Shown here piece after piece: positions 1-5,054 of a stretch of DNA of 5,924 nucleotides (positions are counted from its first letter, which is position 1; each line of letters starts with the position of its first letter). Under the pieces are notes generated by a model. The model did not search any database, had not been told where the DNA came from, and saw only the letters and a list, made by a program, of their open reading frames with translations. Source of the DNA: Betaproteobacteria bacterium (lineage in GTDB: Bacteria; Pseudomonadota; Gammaproteobacteria; Burkholderiales; Burkholderiaceae_C); contig RFWA01000166.1 in assembly GCA_009922295.1 (NCBI GenBank), positions 1-5,924 of the forward strand, given 5' to 3'. The position numbers were made by a program, and so were the translations under genes.

Positions 1-47
1 GCTCTTATTTCGATAGCATTGGTCGGGAATTGGAGGGTGCGCCATGA
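1..47 (+). CDS. metX: Homoserine O-acyltransferase MetX, C-terminal end (partial)
   Basis: Only the last 14 residues are present. Reading from base 3 gives SYFDSIGRELEGAP and a TGA stop at 45-47. The stop overlaps the metW start as ATGA, the arrangement expected for translationally coupled metX-metW. MetX acylates homoserine in the cytoplasm at the start of methionine synthesis. The other two frames fit less well: one has a stop at 14-16, and the other shows no sensible C-terminus. The assignment rests mainly on the metW neighbour and the open frame, because the visible peptide is too short to show a domain. The 5' part lies outside the window. Confidence 0.72.
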   Translation, partial: SYFDSIGRELEGAP

Positions 48-625
48 GCGATGCGTTGACGATGGAGGCGCTGGCCCGGCTGGTGCCTGTCGGCTCCCGC
101 GTGCTGGACTTGGGCTGCGGCGACGGCGCCATGCTGGACCATTTGCAGCGCACGCGCGCTTGCACCGGCTATGGCATCGAGATTGACGACGCCAACGTGC
201 TGGCCTGTGTGCAGCGCGGCGTCAACGTGATCCAGCTCAACCTGGACGAGGGCTTGGCGCTGTTTGGCGACCAGAGCTTTGACGTTGTGCTGCAGATCGA
301 CACACTGCAGCACCTGCGCAATGCCGAAACCATGTTGCGTGAGACAGCGCGCGTGGGCCGGATTGGCATCGTGGCTTTTCCCAACTTTGCCCACTGGCCG
401 AACCGCCTGAGCGTGCTGCTCGGCCGCATGCCGGTCACTCGCCGCCTGCCCTACCAGTGGTACGACACGCCGAATATTCGGGTTGGCACGCTGGCGGATT
501 TTGATGCGCTGGCCCGCAAGAACGGGCTGCTGATCCAAGACGCGTTTGGCTTGGAGCAGGGGCGCGTGCTACGCTGGATGCCCAACGCGCGGGCTTCGAC
601 CGCGGTTTTTGTTTTCACCCGCTGA
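44..625 (+). CDS. metW: Methionine biosynthesis protein MetW
   Basis: The product is 193 residues, the usual MetW length, with a class I methyltransferase-like Rossmann fold. Motif I for S-adenosylmethionine-type binding is VLDLGCGDG at residues 20-28, the second strand ends in the acidic GIEID near 44-48, and DTLQHLR lies at 86-92. The MetW signatures are FPNFAHWPNR at 112-121, GRMPVT at 127-132 and LPYQWYDTPNIR at 135-146. MetW is known from metXW pairs of proteobacteria and is needed for methionine synthesis together with MetX. Whether it acts as a methyltransferase or as a partner of MetX cannot be seen here. The start is supported by GGAGGG at 32-37, six bases upstream, and by the ATGA overlap with the preceding gene, which suggests coupling. 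No strong terminator follows. Confidence 0.95.
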   Translation: MSDALTMEALARLVPVGSRVLDLGCGDGAMLDHLQRTRACTGYGIEIDDANVLACVQRGVNVIQLNLDEGLALFGDQSFDVVLQIDTLQHLRNAETMLRETARVGRIGIVAFPNFAHWPNRLSVLLGRMPVTRRLPYQWYDTPNIRVGTLADFDALARKNGLLIQDAFGLEQGRVLRWMPNARASTAVFVFTR

Positions 626-660
626 GCCCTCACTGGGGCCGGCAGACAACGGAGCTGAAA

Positions 661-1617
661 ATGCCACTTCATCCTTACTTGCAACAACTGCTTGACGTGG
701 CCGCCACGGCCGGTGTGCCAACCTACCCAGAGATGGCCAGCATGGCCGTGGTCCGTGCCGCTGCAATGGCCGGCAACCCACCGCCGCCGCAACCGGTGCC
801 CGTGGCGGCTGTGCGGGATGTGGCCATTCCAACCCGAGGCGGCCCGCTGCCAGCACGCATTTACACCCCGCCCGGGCCTGGGCCACATTCGGCGCTGGTG
901 TATTTTCATGGCGGGGGCTTTGTAGCGCTGGGCCTGGATTCGCACGACGGTGTCTGCCGCTACCTGTGCGCCGGGTCGGACAGCGTGGTGGTGTCGGTCG
1001 ATTACCGGCTGGCACCCGAGCACCGTTTTCCGGCCGCCGCAGAAGACGCCCTGGATGCCACTCAGTGGGTGGCGGACCAGGCCCAGGCATTGGGCGTCGA
1101 TCGCCGTCGCCTGGTGGTGGGTGGCGACAGCGCTGGCGGCTGTCTGGCCGCCGCTACGGCAATGCACTTTCGTGATGCCGGTGGCCCCGAACTGGCTGGG
1201 CAACTGTTGCTGTACCCGGTCACCGATCATCCGTCTGGCACGCCCGATGCCTACCCCCGTTTTGGCGCTGGCTTTGGCCTGACGGCGCTGGCCATGCACT
1301 GGTTTTGGGACCAATACCTCGCAACGCCTGAGCAGGCTGCCGACCCGCTGGCCTCACCGCTGCGCATGGTCAACTGCGCCGGCCTGCCGCCGGCCTATGT
1401 GATGGTGGCTGAATACGACGTGTTGCGTGACGAGGGCGAGGCTTTGGCCCGGCGGCTGGCGCAGGCCGGTGTGCCACTGCGCGAGCGATGCAGCGCCGGG
1501 ATGAACCATGGCTTTCTCAAACACGTGGGCCGGCTGCCCGAGGCTGAGGCAGAACTCGACGATGCCTGCCTGTGGCTGCGCCGGCTCACCGGCGTCGGTG
1601 AGTTGTCAGGCCATTGA
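661..1617 (+). CDS. Alpha/beta hydrolase, HSL (type IV) esterase/lipase family
   Basis: The product is 318 residues, typical of bacterial hormone-sensitive-lipase-like carboxylesterases (alpha/beta hydrolase fold 3). All hallmarks are visible: the oxyanion-hole motif HGGGF at residues 83-87, YRLAPEH at 115-121, the nucleophile elbow GDSAGG at 155-160 with Ser157, DPLASPL at 228-234, the probable catalytic Asp253 in EYDVLRDEGE, and His283 in NHGFL. Such enzymes hydrolyse short- or medium-chain acyl esters. The natural substrate is unknown. No clear signal peptide is seen, so it is probably cytoplasmic. The start is supported by GGAG at 651-654, six bases upstream. It follows metW after 35 bases on the same strand and may be co-transcribed with it, but nothing else ties it to methionine synthesis. 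It converges on the DUF2164 gene. The catalytic triad looks intact, so an active esterase is the best reading. Confidence 0.93.
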   Translation: MPLHPYLQQLLDVAATAGVPTYPEMASMAVVRAAAMAGNPPPPQPVPVAAVRDVAIPTRGGPLPARIYTPPGPGPHSALVYFHGGGFVALGLDSHDGVCRYLCAGSDSVVVSVDYRLAPEHRFPAAAEDALDATQWVADQAQALGVDRRRLVVGGDSAGGCLAAATAMHFRDAGGPELAGQLLLYPVTDHPSGTPDAYPRFGAGFGLTALAMHWFWDQYLATPEQAADPLASPLRMVNCAGLPPAYVMVAEYDVLRDEGEALARRLAQAGVPLRERCSAGMNHGFLKHVGRLPEAEAELDDACLWLRRLTGVGELSGH

Positions 1618-1627
1618 CACTTTGCCG

Positions 1628-1648
1628 CCACCGTTCTCGATTCGGTGG
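1628..1648. terminator. Weak hairpin between convergent genes
   Basis: CCACCG (1628-1633) and CGGTGG (1643-1648) form a perfect 6-bp stem around a 9-base loop. The hairpin sits in the 34-base gap between two convergent stop codons. On the plus strand a run of five T (1662-1666) follows only 13 bases after the stem, already inside the opposing gene, and there is no T-run on the other side. It could be a modest bidirectional terminator, but it lacks the canonical form. Confidence 0.25.
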
Positions 1649-1651
1649 GTG

Positions 1652-1924
1652 TCATTTCCTCTTTTTAGCGGTGTCGTGTTTGCGCCAATAGGGGAACTCA
1701 GACTCGTTGATTTCGAGGTCAACCTCCATCACACGCATTTGCAGACGCTCTTGAACCTGGGCCACCGCCAAGTTGTAAATCACCGGTCCGACTTCTTCGA
1801 TGAAAAATCCCAGCAGGGCGCCGGCGGTGACGTTGCCGATCTTTTCATCCCTATTTTCCAGAAAATAGCGTTCAATAGAGGCAATCGCCTGTTGCCGGGC
1901 CTCCTTCGGTATTTCAATGCTCAT
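1652..1924 (-). CDS. DUF2164 family small protein
   Basis: The product is a 90-residue acidic-to-basic cytoplasmic protein matching the DUF2164 family as I know it. It opens with IPKEARQQAIASIERYFLENRDE, a mostly helical stretch. Next comes IGNVTAGALLGFFIEEVGPVIYNLAV (about residues 29-54), the most characteristic part, with an Asn-Gly rich turn and the EEVGP motif. After that come a helix ending in RLQMRVMEVDLEINESEFPYW and a basic tail, KHDTAKKRK. No catalytic residues are known for the family and the function is undetermined. No membrane segment or signal peptide is seen. The start is well fixed: the minus strand has AAGGAAGG (plus coordinates 1933-1940) eight bases before ATG. It is a single-gene unit, convergent with the hydrolase and divergent from the GNAT gene. 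Confidence 0.9.
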   Translation of the reverse strand: MSIEIPKEARQQAIASIERYFLENRDEKIGNVTAGALLGFFIEEVGPVIYNLAVAQVQERLQMRVMEVDLEINESEFPYWRKHDTAKKRK

Positions 1925-1932
1925 GTGATGAA

Positions 1933-1940
1933 CCTTCCTT
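1933..1940 (-). promoter_or_regulatory. Ribosome binding site of the DUF2164 gene
   Basis: On the minus strand the sequence reads AAGGAAGG, eight bases before the ATG at 1924-1922. This is a near-ideal Shine-Dalgarno site and fixes the start. It contrasts with the divergent GNAT gene, which shows no such site. Confidence 0.75.
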
Positions 1941-1954
1941 TAAATTCGACGCGA

Positions 1955-1982
1955 CAAGGCGGCAGTCTGCCACGGCGCCTTG
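1955..1982. promoter_or_regulatory. Nested inverted repeat in divergent intergenic gap
   Basis: CAAGGCG (1955-1961) is exactly inverted as CGCCTTG (1976-1982). Between the arms lies GGCAGTCTGCC (1961-1971), an 11-base palindrome with a single central base. The structure fills much of the 74-bp gap between the DUF2164 gene and the GNAT gene and ends 16 bases before the GNAT start. As DNA it could be an operator serving both directions. As RNA it could fold a 7-bp stem in the GNAT leader. There is no T-run, so a terminator is unlikely. No regulator gene sits next to it. Confidence 0.4.
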
Positions 1983-1998
1983 CGTGTGCCATTAACCG

Positions 1999-2859
1999 AT
2001 GACTTACTCTATCCGCCCCCTCACCTTGGCCGAGGTGCAAACTGCCCTTGACTGGGCGGCGGCTGAAGGCTGGAACCCCGGCCTTCACGATGCTGCCTGC
2101 TTTTATGTGGCCGACCCGACCGGGTTTTTGGGCGGCTTTCTCGACCATCAACTGATTGCAACGCTGGCCGCCGTCAAGTACGGGCAAACGTTTGGCTTTA
2201 TCGGCCTGTACTTGGTCAAACCTGGCTATCGTGGCCAAAATTACGGTATGGCTTTGTGGCGCGCTGGCATGGCCGCCTTGCAGGGTCGCACCGTTGGGCT
2301 GGACGGTGTGCCGGCGCAGCAGGCCAACTATGCCCGCTCCGGCTTTGTATTGGCGCACAACAACATCCGCTTCGCCGGCCAGGCTGCTGGTCCGATGGTG
2401 GCCGCTGTCGACGCCGGGATCTTGCCTCTGTCCAGCCTGCCGGCTGGTCTGGTTTGGGCCTATGACCGACCATTCTTTCCTGACGACCGGCGCCAGTTCG
2501 TGCAGCACTGGATCAGTCAGCCCGGCGCCGTGACCCTGGGTGTTTTGCGACCCGGGGGCTTAACCGGCGGACTGGCGGGGTATGGCGTGCTGCGCCCCTG
2601 CCAGATAGGCTACAAAATCGGGCCGCTAATGGCCGACGACCCTGAAGTGGCCGAGCGGATTTTTAGCGCCCTGGTCGGGCAGGTGCCCGCAGGCGCAGCG
2701 GTGTTCATGGATGTGCCGGCGCTGAACTTGGCCGCACTGGCGCTGGCAAAAAAGCAGGGTATGGGCCCGGTATTTGAGACCGCGCGCATGTACACCGGCG
2801 TGGCGCCCACCTTGCCACTCCATCGCCTGTTTGGCATCACGTCTTTCGAACTGGGTTGA
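1999..2859 (+). CDS. GNAT family N-acetyltransferase with C-terminal Acetyltransf_18-like domain
   Basis: The product is 286 residues. The N-terminal half (about 3-130) is a GNAT domain: IRPLTLAEV opens the first strand, a beta strand near 66-74 (GFIGLYLVKP) leads into the acetyl-CoA pyrophosphate loop RGQNYG at residues 78-83 (R/Q-x-x-G-x-G/A), and NYARSGF at 110-116 is the usual late GNAT motif. The second half (about 155-285) resembles the domain found C-terminal to GNAT in YitH-type proteins, with GYGVLRP at 194-200 and KIGPLMADD at 206-214. The family moves acetyl groups from acetyl-CoA to an amine; the acceptor here is unknown. ATG 1999 is the first possible start, because a stop in the same frame lies at 1993-1995. 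No Shine-Dalgarno site is visible, so the message may be leaderless or weakly translated. It is only six bases from chrA and probably shares its transcript. Confidence 0.88.
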   Translation: MTYSIRPLTLAEVQTALDWAAAEGWNPGLHDAACFYVADPTGFLGGFLDHQLIATLAAVKYGQTFGFIGLYLVKPGYRGQNYGMALWRAGMAALQGRTVGLDGVPAQQANYARSGFVLAHNNIRFAGQAAGPMVAAVDAGILPLSSLPAGLVWAYDRPFFPDDRRQFVQHWISQPGAVTLGVLRPGGLTGGLAGYGVLRPCQIGYKIGPLMADDPEVAERIFSALVGQVPAGAAVFMDVPALNLAALALAKKQGMGPVFETARMYTGVAPTLPLHRLFGITSFELG

Positions 2860-2865
2860 CCGTCT

Positions 2866-4242
2866 ATGCACCATCACGATGAGGGCACGGTCCTTGCCCC
2901 GAGCCGGGCCGAGGTCTTCTGGTTCTGGCTGAAGCTGGGCTTCATCAGCTTTGGCGGGCCAGCCGGGCAGATTGCCATCATGCACCGCGAGCTGGTGGAT
3001 CAAAAACGCTGGATTTCAGAAGCACGTTTTCTGCACGCGCTCAATTACTGCATGCTGCTGCCCGGCCCGGAGGCGCAGCAACTGGCCACCTACCTGGGCT
3101 GGCTGATGCACCGCACGCTGGGCGGCATTGTCGCCGGCCTGTTGTTTGTACTGCCTTCCTTGCTGCTGTTGATTGGCTTGAGCTGGGTCTATGTGGTGTA
3201 CGGCCAGTTGCCGGCTGTGGCTGGCCTGCTCTATGGCATCAAGCCGGCGGTGGCGGCACTGGTGCTGCAGGCGGTGCACCGGGTGGGCAGCCGGACCCTG
3301 AAAAAACCGTCTCAAGCGCCTGTGTTGTGGGCTGTTGCCGTGATGAGTTTCATCGCCATAGCGGGGTTTCAGGTGGCCTTTCCCTGGGTGGTGCTGACGG
3401 CGGCGCTGGTTGGCTGGCTGGGCCAACGCCTGGTCCCGGCCCAGTTTGCCCTTGCCGGCGGCCATGGCTCTGCCAAGCCGGCCGCCCAACGCCGCGGTGC
3501 CTGGCTGGATGATCACACGCCCACCCCGCCGCATGCGCGCTACCGGCCAGCGCGGCTGGCCGCCGTGCTGCTGGTGGGGGCGGCGCTATGGCTGTTGCCC
3601 GTGGGTGCGCTGCTGCTTTGGCAGGGCTGGCAGGGCCCGCTGACGCAAATGGCCTGGTTTTTTACCAAGGCCGCTCTGCTGACTTTTGGCGGTGCCTACG
3701 CCGTGCTGCCCTATGTCTACCAGGGCGCGGTAAAGCAGTTTGGCTGGCTGACAGGGCCGCAGATGATGGACGGCCTGGCCCTGGGAGAGTCCACCCCCGG
3801 GCCGCTGATCATGGTGGTGACCTTTGTGGGCTTTTTGGGCGGCTGGACCAAAGCCGTTTTGGGGCCAGAGGCACTTTTTGCGGGCGCTGTGCTGGCGGCC
3901 GTGGTGGTGACCTGGTTCACCTTTTTGCCTTCTTTTGTGTTCATCCTGGCCGGTGGCCCGCTGGTGGAGTCGACCCACGGCCGGCTGCAGTTCACGGCAC
4001 CGCTGACGGCCATCACCGCCGCCGTGGTTGGCGTGATCGCCAGTCTTGCTATTTTATTCATAGCGCACATTGCTTATCCAACGGGGCCTGGAGCTGGATT
4101 TCTTATAAATTTGGACGCTGCGGCACTGGCCCTGACGGCGCTGGCCGCATGGGCCCTGATGCGCCTAAAGTGGGGTGTGATGCCTGTGATTGCGGCTTGT
4201 GCGCTGATCGGCTTGGCACTGAAGCTGGTCGTGGTTTCCTAG
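2866..4242 (+). CDS. chrA: Chromate transporter ChrA, long-chain (two CHR domains)
   Basis: The product is a 458-residue inner-membrane protein of the CHR family, which exports chromate using the proton-motive force. It holds two homologous halves. The first (about 16-190) has FGGPAGQIA at 29-37 and LPGPEA at 65-70. The second (about 230-456) has LTFGGAYAVLPYV at 272-284 and ESTPGPL at 308-314. About ten to twelve hydrophobic segments are visible, for example near 86-108, 118-138, 152-188, 230-252, 334-364, 380-402 and 416-457. The linker (191-229) is hydrophilic and carries DDHTPTP at 215-221, seen in many betaproteobacterial ChrA. The N-terminus MHHHDE is histidine-rich. A later Met at residue 39 would lose the first motif, so the start at 2866 is preferred although no clear Shine-Dalgarno site is present; coupling to the GNAT gene is likely. 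No chrB is adjacent. Residues 395-416 are encoded by an unusually AT-rich segment. Sulfate or another oxyanion could be the real substrate. Confidence 0.93.
   Translation: MHHHDEGTVLAPSRAEVFWFWLKLGFISFGGPAGQIAIMHRELVDQKRWISEARFLHALNYCMLLPGPEAQQLATYLGWLMHRTLGGIVAGLLFVLPSLLLLIGLSWVYVVYGQLPAVAGLLYGIKPAVAALVLQAVHRVGSRTLKKPSQAPVLWAVAVMSFIAIAGFQVAFPWVVLTAALVGWLGQRLVPAQFALAGGHGSAKPAAQRRGAWLDDHTPTPPHARYRPARLAAVLLVGAALWLLPVGALLLWQGWQGPLTQMAWFFTKAALLTFGGAYAVLPYVYQGAVKQFGWLTGPQMMDGLALGESTPGPLIMVVTFVGFLGGWTKAVLGPEALFAGAVLAAVVVTWFTFLPSFVFILAGGPLVESTHGRLQFTAPLTAITAAVVGVIASLAILFIAHIAYPTGPGAGFLINLDAAALALTALAAWALMRLKWGVMPVIAACALIGLALKLVVVS
4046..4113 (+). repeat. AT-rich repeat-like segment inside chrA
   Basis: This stretch is about 40 % GC by my count, against clearly over 60 % around it. 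It begins with GCTATTTTATTCATAGC (4048-4064), a 5-bp stem GCTAT/ATAGC with a 7-base loop, followed by GCTTATCC (4072-4079) and an AT-rich end (4099-4112). The pattern recalls a short interspersed repeat that I remember from Comamonadaceae genomes, usually between genes. Here it is read in frame as chrA residues 395-416 and uses codons rare in the rest of the gene (TTA, ATA twice, AAT). Only one copy is in the window, so repeat status is inference. Confidence 0.4.
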
Positions 4243-4274
4243 GGTGGGTGCGCGTTAAGGTCAGCTGGTGTTAC

Positions 4275-4280
4275 GATAAT
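4275..4280 (+). promoter_or_regulatory. Candidate -10 box for iclR
   Basis: GATAAT lies in the AT-rich 74-bp gap between chrA and iclR, preceded by TAC. A -35 box is not convincing; GTTAAG at 4254-4259 is a poor match with 15-base spacing. Transcription would start near 4287, so the palindrome at 4297-4313 would lie just downstream of the start, a position suited to repression. Confidence 0.35.
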
Positions 4281-4296
4281 AAAAATCACAACATCT

Positions 4297-4313
4297 GTTC
4301 CATTTATTGCAAC
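4297..4313. promoter_or_regulatory. Candidate IclR-type operator
   Basis: GTTCCATTTATTGCAAC is an imperfect 17-bp palindrome with six of eight symmetric pairs, centred on base 4305. It ends three bases before the iclR start codon. IclR-family proteins commonly bind short palindromes of the GTTCC...GGAAC kind next to their own genes, so autoregulation is plausible. No second copy was seen in the window. Confidence 0.4.
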
Positions 4314-4316
4314 TCC

Positions 4317-5054
4317 ATGGCGTCACTTGAGCATACAGCGAATATTTTGCGGTGCTTCACCACGGGCCGCTCTGAGCTGACGGTGACCGAGGCCGCGCGG
4401 CTCTTGGTCCTGCCCAAGAGCACGCTGTCCCGTTTGTTGATGGCCATGCGACATGCTGGTCTCTTGGATGTGGTGGGTGGTGGCCGAGGCTACCGACTGG
4501 GCGTGCTGATGCACGAGCTTGGCGAGGCGGTGCGTCAGACCCAGACCTTGAGCGCGCGGGCCAGCGCGGCCGTGCGCCGCTTGTCGGACAGCTTGGGTCA
4601 CACCGGCTATGTCTCTGCCCTGGTGGGCACGGACATGGTGGGTCTGGTGCACCATATCGGCCACAACCCCTTGCAGGTCGGTGTGCCTTTAGGTGGCAGG
4701 CTGCCAGTTGATGCCTGCGCCACGGGGCGGTCCCTTTTGGCAGAACTGAGCGACGAAGAGGTGCACAGTCTGCTGGACAGCCAGGTATCTATGGCATCGC
4801 CTCAGTCACCCCAGTCATTTGACGAGTTGCTGCAGCGCCTGGCGCAGGTGCGGAAGGACGGATTCGCCGAATCGGCCAATGAGGCTGGCAAGGGCGTCGG
4901 TGCTCTGGCGGTTGCCGTACAAGACAGCCACACCGGGCAACAGCTGAGCATCTGCGTTACCTTTCCGATCTCGACCATGGACAAGCGTGAGCGTAGCAAA
5001 GCCATTGAACTGCTCAAGCAAGAGCAAAAAACACTCATGAGGAATGCTGAATGA
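4317..5054 (+). CDS. IclR family transcriptional regulator
   Basis: The product is 245 residues, standard for the family. The N-terminal winged helix-turn-helix spans about 3-63: LEHTANILRCF opens it, LTVTEAARLLVLPKSTLSRLL (21-41) is the helix-turn-helix, and GYRLG (58-62) closes the wing. The C-terminal effector domain runs from about 75 to 240 and shows LGHTGYVSALVG (93-104), VDACATGRSLLAELSDEEV (131-149, the family's conserved ATG+..LLA stretch) and ESANEAGKGVGALAVAV (185-201). IclR proteins are dimeric repressors or activators that sense small organic acids and usually control the neighbouring catabolic operon. ATG 4317 starts just before the first conserved helix. The frame is open far upstream through chrA, but that part is out-of-frame shadow. 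No Shine-Dalgarno site precedes the start. It overlaps the hydantoinase gene by ATGA, so it probably regulates and is co-transcribed with it. Confidence 0.93.
   Translation: MASLEHTANILRCFTTGRSELTVTEAARLLVLPKSTLSRLLMAMRHAGLLDVVGGGRGYRLGVLMHELGEAVRQTQTLSARASAAVRRLSDSLGHTGYVSALVGTDMVGLVHHIGHNPLQVGVPLGGRLPVDACATGRSLLAELSDEEVHSLLDSQVSMASPQSPQSFDELLQRLAQVRKDGFAESANEAGKGVGALAVAVQDSHTGQQLSICVTFPISTMDKRERSKAIELLKQEQKTLMRNAE
5038..5044 (+). promoter_or_regulatory. Ribosome binding site of hyuA
   Basis: TGAGGAA lies seven bases before ATG 5051, within the last codons of iclR. Together with the ATGA overlap it fixes the downstream start and suggests translational coupling of regulator and enzyme. Confidence 0.65.

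Noticed and set aside
626..640. Possible terminator after metW (GCCC...GGGC)
   Set aside because: The stem is only four base pairs and no T-run follows, so it is not a credible terminator.
451..1314. 287-codon minus-strand open frame across metW and the hydrolase
   Set aside because: It lies opposite two well-supported genes, has low-complexity His/Arg/Gln-rich composition and no recognisable domain. Such frames are expected in high-GC DNA.
1508..2002. Plus-strand open frame spanning the hydrolase end, the DUF2164 gene and the gap
   Set aside because: It is a different frame from the hydrolase and antisense to a gene with a strong ribosome binding site and family match.
3588..4316. Open frame running from inside chrA into iclR, suggesting a fusion or long N-terminal extension
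   Set aside because: Its first 243 codons are an out-of-frame reading of chrA and of the AT-rich promoter gap. The IclR fold begins at ATG 4317 and the length from there is standard.
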